From assembly GCF_000150275.1 (NCBI RefSeq), contig NW_002060947.1:5008702-5072701 (forward strand): a DNA stretch of 64,000 bases, written 5' to 3'. Shown here in pieces: positions 52,501 to 64,000 of the stretch. The position numbers and the translations under genes are program-made. The stretch comes from Trichoplax adhaerens (Eukaryota > Placozoa > Uniplacotomia > Trichoplacea > Trichoplacidae). Every line of letters starts with the position of its first letter. Position 1 is the first letter of the stretch. The notes under the pieces were generated by a model. That model ran no database searches. It saw nothing but the letters and a program-made list of their open reading frames with translations, and was not told where the DNA came from.

Positions 52501-55500
52501 AAGAGAATCTCTCTCCTGCTATAACTAACAGCGTAGCTAAATTTATACCAGCATATTCATTTGGTTGAATTTTATATCCTTTACGATACCTGTAGAAGTT
52601 TAATACAACGCAAAGTTAGACTGTATCAGAATATACGAAGGATCTTTATCTACTACGCGATATACATGTAACAATTGTTTTTACCAGTGTATAGCTTTAT
52701 CTCTACTATCGTTATCAGTATACTCTGATTCGCTAAATTTATCCTTATAGATTCGTCCAAATAAACAGAGAACATTGGGTACATGATTTTCCGACTTTAA
52801 TAACATTTTCTCCAGCACTTGTATAGCTTTATCTCGGTCTCCTTCTTTATTTCTCCTACATTTTTTATATAAAAATCTTTAATTGATGCCGAAATTATTG
52901 TTACAATTTACATAAGCACGTACTGTAGGCCTAAAGTACTGCAAGACTATTCATATGGATCATATAGATTACTAGGTATCAATTTAAATGAACAATTCTG
53001 TGTCAACCTATTCAGTGCAAAAGCGTAAAGCTGTTGTATGGGGCCTTTCATGGTCTCCTTGTGATTTGGTAATTCATTAATTAACTTCACCATAGAGTCG
53101 TAATCCTATTTAAATGATTTTTAATAGTTGATTATTAATTCAGAATACATCTACCATAGCATAAACTATTTATTGACGCGATGCTAACGACAACATTAGG
53201 GCGTGCTAGTTTTTGTATTAGCAATTCAACAAGTTGTAACAAAGTACCTGGATATCACGATATGTTAACATTAAATTATGCAAGATGTCTGCGGTAAATA
53301 AAGCAGGATCATCCAATGTAGCCTTTAATCTCGTCAATTCCTAAAAAATATAAGTTTACGTAAATAATTATGAAGACAACCTATGTTCTATCATCACCGG
53401 TTTAACAGCAACTAGGCCGGTTCTTAGTTATATCATAAAGTAAAAACAACCGCTACATCAGGAATTGTACTCTTGTCGATACGTGATACCATACTGCTAC
53501 TATATTTACCGATAGTTACAAGACACTTTCATGCTTACCTTGACAAGATCTTCCTTCGAAAGTTTCTCTCTGGCTCTCCGTAGGTCGCGCAGGAAGATTT
53601 CCTTAATATGCTTTCTACGGACAAAGTAAATACAAATTTGGTTTAGATATTATCTGAAATGAAGTCTGCATGACAACATTTTTATCAGCAATGTTGTAAG
53701 ATAACGATAAGTTATATATCAACGCTAGAGCGACGAGGTAGGTTAAAATAATAGCATCACTTATCCACGTTATCGTGTAAAAAAAATGAATTATTCCTAC
53801 GCCTCTCTATGGATAGAGTGCTACTGTTGGTTGATTTGATCAGATGACAACAACAACTTGTGAAATCATTATTATTGGTTTTTACTAATATAGCTACATG
53901 AACGATGAATTCTAAATCAAAATGATGAGACAGACTTTCAATGACACACTGTATATGGTAATGAAAGTGATAATATTGTCATCAGAAATTTAATCAATTA
54001 CAAAATGCGCTATTGTACCATCATCTTATTTCTTAACAAGCATTAAGTTTATTCAAATTACCCTACTAGCATTAGTAGCATAATACTATTATCCTTAACA
54101 CTATCATTTCCTAGATCGAGTGGATAAGAACCGATTTTACCGTTTATTAATTTCAAATTCTTTAATTTTTCTCTTTATACCGGACAGTAACGTCATCCCT
54201 TGTATATCTCTTCTTCCTATTCCAACGGTAAACTTTCTAGATATGAAGGCAGTATTGCTAGGATTTATCGTATAGGGCAAAAAGGTATGGCTTGTGACAG
54301 ATAACTGAAGTGGTGAGACATGAATGATAGCAGTTAATCGACTGATAATTTATATCATTGGATTTTAAAACATTTGAAGTAGATCAATGACTACAGTATC
54401 CGATGTGCAGAATGTGACATCTTTGCAAAACGAAATTAGCTACCCAAAGTGACTAGGCTACAGATTCCATGCAAAGTCGAAAAGGTTGTAAAATACAGTA
54501 TAGGTATGATACACTGAATGCACGCAAAGGAGAGAATCGTAGCTGATTAATAATAATTATTAATGACAACAAAATCAATAAGTAATAAACTACCAAAAAT
54601 TGATTAACCGCTAGCAGAGACTATTCAACCTTTTCAGGAATTAACAATAATATCATCCTACGCGCATATGACTAGAACAAGCGTTCTCCAATACTACAGT
54701 GCAGTATCTTGTACGCATAGACATAGCTATTCCGATTTCCTACTAGGCATACACGACCGTAGCAAAAAGTAATAAATTGGCATTAGCATGTGGATTCCAT
54801 TATCATTATCATTATTAATTAGTTAATTAAAAGCAATGATGACAATCGAATTTGGTACTAAAAACAAAACACAGTACCGCCGATTTATAATTGACAGGTG
54901 AGCAAGATATATATCAACATAGTAACCTATCCACTTTTATCATATAGTATTATAGCGATTTCTTACGCTAATGGCATGAGTTGCTTCATCATCGTTATCA
55001 TTTAACAGGACGATATTATGCCTCATATCGAAACTTTCACGAACAGCTAATTGATACAAAAGAGGGGCACGTTGAGCAACAACAGATCTTGAAAGAGAAC
55101 GAAAAAAAAATTAAGTGTCAAGATAATTCCATTCTACCAGCTTCAACGTATCATAATCATTGATATTCATTGTTGTTATCAATTTCATAAACAGGAATTT
55201 AAGCGGCTAAATCATTTATAACATGACTATTCGATTGGGGTATTATATTATTATGACGCAAGTGAAGTAAGTCATTGCAGGCTACATAAGCAATTCTTTT
55301 AAGGTAAACATCTGAGAAAATATCATCGTATCGAAACTAATAACATACAGTAGGATAAACAAGTATACTGCAACGCTTAGGAAAGGTCTTTTAAAAGTAC
55401 GGGAGCCTGCAAGATATCCCATTATATTCTATAATTAATTAATCATCATCGGCTACAATATGATTCTACAAAAGATGATACAACAAGCTAGCAGAATAAG

Positions 55501-56263
55501 CTCACACCAAACTGCGCGGTCGATGATAATGTTATTTACAGTATTGTATTATCGTTTCGTTGCGGCTAGCGTAGGGCAGTCTTGGGAACATAGCAAGCAT
55601 AACAAGAAAAACTTTTACAATATCGTTTTACCAAGAATACTTTCTACATAAATAGTGGGCTACATATAAGACTTGGTAGACGCCGGATTCATTAATTCAT
55701 TAATCCTCCTACAATGATGACCCAAAGTGGGCATCCACTCTTACAGTATGGGCGTTACTCAATGCTAGCCAATATTATTTGATTGTGATTTAATGACGAT
55801 TTCACTCAAGATTGCCAACCTGTTACAGTACATTTACTGTTTGCATTTGGCATTGGAAACTTTGCAGTACTGATCACTACGCCAGTCTATGCTGTCTATG
55901 ACGATAGTTGCAGATGATGTTGTACAGTATATCAAAAGGATTACTGTTAGTAGATCCAGTTTGAATAAAGTATGGTAGTGATGCATTGTCCTGGTTGGTT
56001 TTATTCTTAAGGTTGCAAGAAAATCAACAGGGAAAAACTACTCACATATCCACAATGGCTATATCTGTATTATAAAAGGAATCAAGAACGGCCGTTTCAC
56101 CAAAGTCTAAACGGCCAAATGGTACCACTTCCATCTTTATTTTTCTATCTTTGCAAGCTTGTTGAGCACATTTCAATGCTACCTCATTGCTGCCAATGAA
56201 AACGGCTCTGCCTGATGGCGATAGTCGTAGGCTCGATTCTTTGGTGTTTAGCTTCAGCGGCAT
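46519..56263 (-). CDS. Apoptosis signal-regulating kinase (MAP3K5/MAP3K15-like)
   Basis: MAP kinase kinase kinase of the ASK family, a stress-activated cytosolic kinase upstream of the p38 and JNK pathways. Exons: 56263-56046; then 53614-53539, 53340-53248, 53105-53008, 52855-52685, 52589-52477, 52017-51858, 51746-51659, 51562-51494, 51326-51255, 51166-51128, 51054-51008, 50897-50802, 50712-50622; kinase 50506-50373, 50286-50159, 50061-49964, 49809-49776, 49686-49582, 49506-49445, 49364-49299, 49211-49111, 49002-48931; tail 48856-48810, 48724-48652, 48568-48430, 48325-48260, 48150-48072, 47974-47901, 47776-47674, 47539-47393, 47340-47202, 47140-47061, 46894-46833, 46758-46682, 46594-46519. 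The first exon carries [20 protein letters not shown], an ASK hallmark. Kinase motifs are intact: [33 protein letters not shown], and GTMQYMAPE with the activation-loop Thr. A coiled coil ([10 protein letters not shown]) and SAM-like end follow. About 1,130 aa are visible. The segment between 56046 and 53614, roughly 100 aa in relatives, was not found. Confidence 0.93.
52475..52476 (-). other. GC splice donor in the ASK gene
   Basis: The exon 52589-52477 ends CAAATAG and is followed by GCAAGTAG, so the intron begins GC instead of GT. Phase 1 joins cleanly to the exon starting at 52017, giving [16 protein letters not shown], which matches the ASK family. The donor fits the strong AG|GCAAGT consensus of GC-AG introns. 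The nearby GT would break the frame. Confidence 0.8.
53615..56045 (-). other. ASK intron(s) with unlocated exons
   Basis: The upstream exon ends in phase 2 inside the N-terminal domain, and the next recognised exon starts at the helical region before the TPRs. Relatives have about 100-120 residues between them (the rest of the thioredoxin-binding region). I could not find these on the minus strand here. Plus-strand open frames at 54981-55163 and 55460-55651 have no similarity I recognise. Confidence 0.5.
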
Positions 56264-57411
56264 GATGATGCTCTTTCCACAGGATTCAACAGCTGTAGAT
56301 GAGTATAGACAGATTAAAAGGCTAAAATATCTCTATCGTATAGCCAATTTCCTTCAAATTGGATTGCCCACTGGATTTATATCTCACATCTACAGAGCGC
56401 TAGCTTCAATTTTAATGAATTAATTTATTAATTAACCTAGCCAAGGTCTTTCATCTTCCACTAGGTTCACTCAACTGTTGGAATGAGTTACTCCCTAGTC
56501 ACGATCAATGGGTGACCAGTGACAAGTGTAGGGAACACGTCTTCTCAATGTCGTCGTACTGCAGTACCGTCACTATTTGTTGTGACACACTAACACTTGA
56601 CCTTTCGGCCAGTTGTCAATTTTCCACTTCCACTGCCATTTCACTGGGATATCAACAACAACAACTGAGTGGAGCATAGCATGCTGTTACAGCTGTACAG
56701 TACTGTACACTGGTATAGTACTGTACACTGTATACAGTACAGTACTGTACAGTAGTGTACTGTACTGTACAGTGTACTGTGTACAATACTCTACCATCAA
56801 CTACACTGTACAGTGTACAGTGTAAAGTACTCTGCCATCGACTACTGTACACTGTACCGTACTATACACATTGTACTGTACAGTGCGCTACAGTGTACAG
56901 TGCACAGTATTCGATCATCGACTACATTGTACACTGTACAGTACAGTACTGTACACTGTACAGTGCGGTACAGTACTGTACAGTACTCTACCATCGACGA
57001 CACTGTACTGTACTGTACACTGTACCCTACAGTACCGTGCTACTGCTACAGTACACTCTATCGCTAGAAAGACCCTTAATTAATGAGACAGTCTCTACGG
57101 TGCTGTACTGTACTGTACAGTACTGTACACTGTACGGTAACGCATTTTAACATTGCCCTACAGTACCTGGAATATCAGAACTCTAGTCAGTATAGTAGTC
57201 AGTACTTTTAACGCGGCTAAATTTAAATTCTCCGCGGAACCCTTTGCCTCATCATCGCACTCTTCAAGATGCAGACCCAAGGTAAGATCGAGTAGATTGA
57301 AATGAAACAGGGAATAGACTAAATCGCTGCTATCGATTTCAACTAAGAATGCTAGTAACGAGACTGTTGGATGGATAGTTGCGTGTTTTTCAACGCTTAT
57401 CGATCTTCTAG
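56264..57411. promoter_or_regulatory. Divergent interval between ASK and SKA3
   Basis: The ASK start codon is at 56263 on the minus strand, and the first recognised SKA3 exon begins near 57412 on the plus strand. The interval probably holds both promoters and an unlocated first SKA3 exon, around the GTAC satellite. I saw no clear TATA box. Confidence 0.45.
56688..57138. repeat. GTAC-rich palindromic satellite
   Basis: About 450 bp built almost entirely from ACTGTAC, GTACAGT and GTACTGTACAGTAC, so both strands read nearly the same. A second motif, TACTCTACCATCGACTAC or a variant, recurs near 56785, 56827, 56906 and 56983, giving a loose 40/78-bp higher-order period. All six frames contain long open stretches of Tyr, Cys, Thr and Val, which are artefacts of the repeat. 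Confidence 0.93.
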
Positions 57412-59811
57412 TACGTGTAGAGTCGATCGCTAAGAGCTTTGTGGACGAGTTGAGTGAATTTGGTCGCAACATCGAAAATAATATCGCAAGCTTGAACACG
57501 GATAGTCAGCATAGTTGTGAAGCATATCAACGTGCGAAAGATCAAATTACCGGTAATGCGCTAGAATTACAGGTACTGTGATACGTAACATACGTTGTTG
57601 TTTTGCATGGACAGTATACAGTATTATTATCAGAGCCACTTTCGATAACATCAGTTTGAAATGCCTAATCACCCACTAAACTTGCAATGAATTCCATATT
57701 AATCACTTGGTCAATACTCACATTACGCTTTAGAATAAGTTAGAGAGTCTCATTCACCAGTCTGAGCAACAATCATTCAAGCAAATGTTAGTAAGTATCC
57801 AAAAACAATTTGAAACAACATCCAAAGATTATCAAGAAATGGACAGCCATTTCCGAAATTATGGCTACAGTAGTCCCAAGATTGGTATGCACACTCGACA
57901 TTCAGAATTTGCTTTATTGTATAATCATGAATAAATTGAATTGACAAACTGTCTACTCCACTCTACCTATTTCACCTAAATAGAAAATAAAGAGAATACC
58001 ACTCCTGAGGATGATAAGGAAGTAGATACCGATCCTTCTAGGTAAAAATTATCGAATGCCGTAAAGCTCTTTGTTCCATTTCTAACTATCGAAAAAATGC
58101 GATACTTTTGACGTGGATTTCACTGGGAAGTTTGTATTGATAATAAATTGGTCTCGTTGTTGTTATTGATTTATAAAGCAACCAGCCACCTTTAAATGCC
58201 ACACCAAAACTCGAAGGACTTTCACATTTCGCCTTGGAAGCTATCCGTAAACAACAGTTCGACGAACTGCAATCCGGTATGTAGATCTTAAATATCATGA
58301 GTTCAGTATAGCGTATACTGTACAATACATACCAGTATACTACTGAGACTTCGAAAGAGAAAGAGCGGCTCACACTTTCCCTTTAGTAATCTCGACAGTG
58401 ACTCAAATTCTTTTATCAAAGTTTAAACCACTTGTGGTAACAGTAATTTTAGCTAAACTGACAATACAATAATTTTATACGGGTATACATTAATCAACCT
58501 AATTCCAAGTCAGCCTGTGTGCTTATCATGGTAATGATGTATTCTAATCTTGTAGGCAATGTATCGTTAAGTGGAATAAATAAGCACACCAATATTCCAA
58601 AGACCGATACACCGCCATTGCCAGACTTTAAAACACCTGGACTCAATCGAAAAAAACAATGCTTACGAAAAGATTCAAAATTAGCAAATGCCTTAAATAA
58701 TATAGATAATGAATCCTCTATCCCCAAAAGACCAAGGATAAGTATGCTAGAAAATGAGGAAGGTGAGACAGCATTCAAGAAATGCGCACATAATTCATTT
58801 ATGCAATTTTCTAAACATGCTTTTAGTTACAACGTTGTTGTGTTGTTGAAGCTAGTTTTATTTGTTAGTAAACCGCAGTCAATGTTATTTGTTGTTTATA
58901 AATATTCTCTGATGCCGTATACGATAGATTACGATATTACGGAGCAACTTCAGTCACCATGCATGCCGCAACTGGCGACTCCTGGATTAATTACGAAGTC
59001 AACGACAAAAAAGAAAGCGACTCTAGCAACAGGTTATGAAACAAACTTGTATAAAGCATGAGTATACAGTATACTAGTACTATATGTACAGTCTATATGG
59101 TATACCGTGCACGATGGTAATACGAATAGAATGGAATAGTCTGATAACGTTTTAAATTTTAAGACGTAAATTTGATAATTATTTCTCAAAAAATTAAACA
59201 GAACTGTATTCCGTAATGTTTCTATGTTTTGAAGTAATGCATAATACTGCTGTATTGTTTTGTGATCGTAGAACCTGCCCCCGTAGTTGATAGTGTTTGT
59301 GCAAGTTTCCTTGGCCATGCTGGAGTGAACAGTCCATTGTACTCTCCAAATCGAAGCGATAAAGATAACTTGAGCACCTTAGTCTCGGAAGCAACCGCAG
59401 CTATCAGTAAATTATCATCTGAAGAATACCAAGAATATAGTAATAGTGTCAATAATCCAATGGATTTGCAATTTCTAAACCTAACAATTGCGAAACTTAA
59501 CTCTTTGGTAATCGGGTCAGAAATTGGTATGATATGCGTATCTCTCTTTGATAACGGAATGATAAATATATAAGTATAAATGTGAGAAGGGTTGTAGAAG
59601 TGCTTATTTTAATCTGTCTTGCACTTTTTATTTATGTCCATTAACAATTTCCTGAAATACCATAGCTGGTGAAAGATTAGTGATTGATAAGGCATTACTC
59701 TGTGAAAAAGTTGGGATTGATGGGGTCAAATGCAATCGGACGTTATTGCAGCTTTACAAGTTGAAGCGACTACGTAAAAGTTCAGTTGCTGGAAAATATT
59801 TGGTACGTTAA
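57412..59811 (+). CDS. SKA3: Spindle and kinetochore-associated protein 3 (SKA3)
   Basis: Eight exons: about 57412-57572, 57734-57884, 57984-58041, 58179-58276, 58556-58762, 58928-59032, 59272-59526, 59666-59811. SKA3 is part of the SKA1/2/3 complex that holds kinetochores to microtubules. The N-terminal coiled coil (SFVDELSEFGRNIENNIASL) is followed by HFRNYGYSSPKIG, matching the family's YFQKYGYSP motif. Downstream come ATPKLEGLSHFALEAI, repeated Thr-Pro or Pro-Ser sites (TPPLPDFKTPGL, QLATPGL) typical of CDK1-regulated SKA3, and a helical C-terminal region (LSSEEYQEYSNS; YKLKRLRKS). The first exon lacks an in-frame Met; candidate acceptors end at 57411, 57420 and 57434, so a short upstream exon is missing. 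The last stop follows GKYLVR. From exon 2 on, all phases agree. Confidence 0.88.
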
Positions 59812-61159
59812 CGATTTTACTAACGTCAAGAACTGGGTGGCTCAAATAGACGAAGATTTACCTGTAAATATATTTCAATTTTCAGTTTAATTAAGCTAAA
59901 TGGATTAAGAATTAGCCCAAGATGGCTAAACTGTCGCTGTCTTTGCAACTAAAAAAGTTGAAGTGCATTGATACGTACCAATGTTTTAATTCCTGTTTGT
60001 TATTTTGTACCATATTTAACCCTCCTCGCATCTAGATATGCAGTCATCTTTCAGCAATCTAAATTGTATTTTTAATAATATACACGCAATGAATACCAAA
60101 TGCACTAAATTTCGAATAAAATCATTAAATATTTCAGAGGCATGCATCTTTTCAGCGATGCTATATCCAGAATTACATATCTTTAATGCATTGATAAGCG
60201 TATAAAGGAGTTCCAAACAAATCAATAAAGTTCATTTAGTGAGTTCCTATCGAGTTTATACTCTTAATCAAACAAATACGTAAAGCTCTGACCACATTCA
60301 ATGCTTTTAGTTTGTGATCTACTTTTTAAACGTACGGCGGTGTTACAGTAGTACCTAGTAGTACCCGTGAAGAATGTAAATTGTTCAAAGCGAGTAGGCT
60401 ATGATGAGGGACTTGTAAAAAATCCCAGTTATGATTTAGTTGAACTGATTAATCTACTTTTTAAACGTACGGGCGGTGTTACAGTAGTACCCGTGCAGAA
60501 TGCAAATTGTTCAAAGCGAGTAGGCTATGATGAGGGACTTCTAAAACATCCCAGTTATGATTTAGTTGAACTGATTCAGTCATTACTACTTATTGTTTAA
60601 ACGCAGCTTTTAAACTGACTTACTTAATAATAGCGCAGCAAACTACCTCAATCGGAAAGTTAAGCCAGGTTTGGCCTGACAATATCAAGACAACAACTGA
60701 TTTTGAGATAAAATTATTGTCCTATTTACTACTTTCGTTGTCGTGCTTTATAAAACAACGTCAATACGAATATGCAGTACAGTACAGTGAGATTGAAATG
60801 GTTTCCTTCGAGATAGATTTGTTACACGCGTGGATATTGATAATATAAAGTAAGGAGTACAAGTACATACAGAGTTTATATGTAATATGAATATGATCCA
60901 GCTAAAACCCGATCTCGCCTGCCTTGCATAATAGCCTATAGCCGGGCACTATAACTGAATTATTTCTAATAAATTACGAAAAGAAGATGCAGTAGTCCAT
61001 GTTCGTCCATCCGTCTGCAAGTCCGTCCGCTTTAGGGTTTAACTGGCAATTTAGGTCAGATTTTCCTCTTGAAAGGTCATTCAGCCTGAGGTTATTTGCC
61101 GGTCCCTTAATAAACTAAAGTTTTGTCGGCTATAAATGCATGGTATAGTAAATCTAAGC
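59812..61159. other. Intergenic region between SKA3 and malonyl-CoA decarboxylase
   Basis: About 1.35 kb. It contains the tandem duplication at 60318-60577 and, near 60776-60790, CAGTACAGTACAGTG about 375 bp before the decarboxylase start codon. The minus-strand frame at 60016-60225 shows no similarity. Confidence 0.5.
60318..60577 (+). repeat. Tandem duplication of about 126 bp with an open frame
   Basis: Two copies begin TCTACTTTTTAAACGTACGG and end GTTGAACTGATT. The 3' parts are 126 bp apart; copy 1 has about 9 extra bases (a repeated GTAGTAC element). An open frame (60367-60600, 77 codons) passes through both and encodes NCSKRVGYDEGL twice, followed by PSYDLVELI twice. Because the period is a multiple of three, the frame survives. 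No family is recognised. It may be a relic coding exon or non-coding. Confidence 0.8.
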
Positions 61160-63980
61160 ATGAAGATCTCACGGTATAATAATAATATTAATAAAGACTT
61201 AATGCAAGCTTTATCATCTTCAAGACAAATCTTTAAGCAGGTAAGGGCCCATTGCTTTAGTTGACCTGTCATATGTCACTAGTATCGGTTGAGAAAGCGC
61301 TATGTAAACTTTCCATAGCAAGATGGTCACATCGTTGATTAGACAACGTTCGTTATGTACATCGTAACATAAAATTAAAGAAATACAACTATCTAATGGT
61401 GCGTGTAACTGATCCTTCGTTACTATATCCTACTTAAGATTTAGATGTAATATGAGGAAAATTTGACATTTAGAGTCTGTACAGTAAGCGACGATTGTTA
61501 ATTCAAAATAATTTTGTACAGTATTGTGCTTGCTCAAGTGAAATGTAGAATAATGGTGTCATTACAAATTTAATAAGAATTTTCGTAAGCTAATGTGTAC
61601 TATTCATCTTAATAGCTTCGATTAGAAAATTGTGCCTATGTTATCAGTGATTTATCAAACACTAATCCAATTTGATCACTTCAAGCTATGCCTATCAGAT
61701 GCTTCCTACACGATAACGATATGTTGTTGAGTATTAGCTGACTGCATGTGCTTTAATTTAGAAACTTCCTTTTTTTCTATTTCTCTTTTACAGATTGCAT
61801 GTAGCAATATTCTGCAACGAGCACTATGCAGCTCACCTGCAACAGAGGAAAAGGTATACAAAAGAGCAGACATAATATGAGCAGGATAATGCTGCGATTA
61901 GAATAGATGAATATTAGAATTAATGGCATTCAAATTATATGTGGTAGTTGAATACAAGTATGCTTGCAATTTGTTTGAAGATCTTTTGTGTTTTATGATA
62001 CCTGATATGCAGTTATAGCGTTAGCTACGGATTATGACGATGATATTTAACAGTATTATTATGTTTCTTATATATATAAATAAATAACTTTGTTCGTATC
62101 AGATGATAATTCAGCAAACTGTAGATAGCGTTCAATTAACGTTTAAGTTTAAATCCTTTCTAAATAGTTATGGCAAAGTGCCATATACCGTTTGAAGGCC
62201 AGCAATCTTGACGATCAAGTATTACCAGAGATTCATCGTAAATTTAATCAAGTCATAGGTTCAGATGCTGTTACTAAGAAGGTACATTAATGAGATCAGT
62301 TAATTTGTTTATTATTAACAATTTAGTCAATTTTTTATTCCTGTTTCCGTTATGACAGGATATACAGAATGGCATCTATCAATTTTACAATCAGCTATCA
62401 AAGGTAATATATGAATCATTTTGTTTTAAAATGAATCAATCGCTGTCATGTAGTGCAATTCTATAGATTAAGTAAAATAAAATATTGGCGCAAGCAGTAT
62501 GGTCAGCTTTCACAAAAAAAACCTTACAAATACATTTACCTGTCTAATGTCTATACTATATAGACTATATAATGCTACATAGCTTGATTTGAATGCAAAG
62601 TCATTCGTTCTTCACACATTGTCATATTATCAAGCATCATAAGGTATCCTTTCTGGCATTGCTATATAATAGTCTTCAAGTCACTACAAATGAGGCCCTA
62701 GGTAGTAACGAGGTATGTACTTCCAATAGGCTATTCAATGCTTTTCTCTGACGCAAACTGCCGATTTGCAAGTCCTTTTTATTCCTGTCCTAAACTGCTA
62801 TGTATGATTTCCGATGAAATGTACTTAGGGAAACAGCAAAATACCATTGTATCAATGGATTTTCCAACAAATGAAATACGATAGTGAAGGTGTTAAATTC
62901 CTTATAGACTGTAGAGCTGCCTTGCTTGTAAGATTAATAAACATAACTTATGCCGAATAAAATTCATAATTATTTTGCATCTGCTTTCTACTGATTCTGT
63001 TTTACTTATTTTAAAGGATCATGTGCGTAAAAATAAAAACTTTGGAAGTATCGAAATTCCTGCAATGGAAAAATCCCTTAAAAGTATTCTTAGAGAGTAC
63101 TTTGCTACAGAGCATCTAAAAGTACGGACTGTAAGAAAAGATGATGACAAAGACTTAAAGGAAAAGGTAATGACTATATAGCTATCAGATTCTTTATTGA
63201 TATGTTGAATGAAATAAGACAGGATATCACTGTAAGGAATCTAAAATTTTTAAATTTCATTGCTAAAGTGTAATTACCGGCTAGTCTTACTGATACATTT
63301 TGTGCTATAATATTACTGCTAACAGAAGCTCATTTCTAAAGCTTTTGCGTTAATTCTCGTCAAATAGTTAATTGAATATGAAGCTGTTCATGCGTATCGA
63401 GATGATAACGATCTTGAACAAAGAATAGGATTAAATAGGCGTTGCTTCATACTAACACACAACCAGTTACCTGGAGAGCCATTGGCGATTTTACATACAG
63501 AGTTAACCGATAAAACCACCGGAAATATTCATGTAAGCTGACATAATTATGCTGCGTTAAGGGGTAGATATACTCAATATATTAGATAAATGCAGTTAAT
63601 TAGAATTTTCTTAGATATGATATGGAAATGAAATCTCGGTATTCCTTTAGGACATTATAGACAGGTCAACTAATGAGAAAGAAAGAATAGAAAGAATTTT
63701 GGTAGCCATATTTTATTCCGTTTCTGTAACAAATAAAGGTTAGATATGATTTCTTGATGGTAAAACTTTGTAATAAATATAGGAAGTTCAAGACTAGCAA
63801 TATTTTTCGCTATAAAGGATTGTCAGGATTTCAATTTGGACAATATATAATTAAGAAAGCGGTTGGACAGTTACAGGAAGAATTTCCTCGGCTACGGGAA
63901 TTCTTTACGTTATCCCCAATTCCAGGCTTTCGAAAGTGGCTATTGAATGAATTACGTAAAAAAGATAGTAAGCTTTCAAT
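61160..63980 (+). CDS. MLYCD: Malonyl-CoA decarboxylase (3' part outside the window)
   Basis: Ten exons are visible: 61160-61240, 61794-61853, 62168-62281, 62359-62403, 62644-62712, 62829-62927, 63017-63166, 63368-63532, 63651-63738, 63818-63980. The enzyme converts malonyl-CoA to acetyl-CoA and so relieves inhibition of fatty-acid import into mitochondria. The Ser/Arg/Gln-rich N-terminus (MQALSSSRQIFKQ) could be a mitochondrial leader. The helical domain (GVKFLIDCRAALL) is followed by the catalytic domain: RRCFILTHNQLPGEPLAILH, VAIFYSVSVTNKG, and EEFPRLREFFTLSPIPGF, whose LSPIPGF contains the catalytic Ser region. The last exon probably splices at GTAAAA (63981), because an in-frame stop immediately after would delete the catalytic His half. 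All phases match. Roughly the last 170 residues lie beyond the window. Confidence 0.93.
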
Positions 63981-64000
63981 GTAAAACTCGATTTGTAGTG

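Noticed and set aside
54981-55651. Plus-strand frames in the long ASK intron
   Set aside because: No splice partners, no domain, low complexity; kept only as unexplained open frames.
56613-57150. Several overlapping open frames rich in Tyr, Cys, Thr and Val on both strands
   Set aside because: They are produced by the GTAC satellite, which reads the same on both strands and lacks stop codons in most frames.
57158-57499. A 113-codon minus-strand open frame
   Set aside because: It is the antisense of the first recognised SKA3 exon and its upstream flank; the plus strand carries the coiled-coil sequence.
1-64000. CRISPR arrays, bacterial operons or an integrated prophage
   Set aside because: The window is plainly an intron-bearing eukaryotic genome; the tandem repeats lack CRISPR spacing and no cas-like or phage gene is visible.

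Overview
This is an AT-rich eukaryotic window of intron-dense animal genes. Exons are short (about 15 to 375 bp), most introns are about 100 to 500 bp, and nearly all splice junctions are GT-AG. The gene set is metazoan: a class C (GABA-B-type) receptor, an ASK-type MAP3K, SKA3, malonyl-CoA decarboxylase, a CYP7/8/39-type P450, homogentisate dioxygenase, and an animal-type 7SL RNA. With this density and composition, an early-branching animal such as a placozoan is my best guess. That is inference, not proof.

Layout. 1-5400: no gene recognised; a FOX-type palindrome and a 67-bp direct repeat. 5401-12971 (-): GABA-B-like receptor, 15 exons, rebuilt as 813 aa. 12972-22198: about 9 kb with no confident gene, holding a possible receptor-domain exon, an orphan TATA promoter and a GC-richer patch. 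22199-26238 (+) and 31014-34760 (+): two diverged importin-alpha-like armadillo genes in tandem, with matching exon sizes and phases. Between them lie a possible Yae1-like exon and a 105-bp minisatellite. 36268-39436 (+): P450, 14 exons, 511 aa. 39968-44017 (-): homogentisate 1,2-dioxygenase, 14 exons, 431 aa, tail to tail with the P450. 44690-44989 (+): 7SL/SRP RNA with an upstream CRE-like site. 46519-56263 (-): ASK (MAP3K5/15-like) kinase, at least 35 exons. 56688-57138: a GTAC-rich palindromic satellite between the 5' ends of ASK and SKA3. 57412-59811 (+): SKA3. 60318-60600: an in-frame tandem duplication. 61160-63980 (+): malonyl-CoA decarboxylase, cut by the window end.

The genes are mostly independent housekeeping or signalling loci; I see no operon-like cluster. 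Three features stand out. The importin-alpha-like pair keeps the same intron register while its NLS-binding residues decay. A palindrome, AGTACTGTACAGTA or a close variant, recurs in 5' flanks of several genes. One ASK intron uses a GC donor. Exon boundaries were derived by hand from splice signals, reading-frame continuity and similarity to known families; none was checked by a search.
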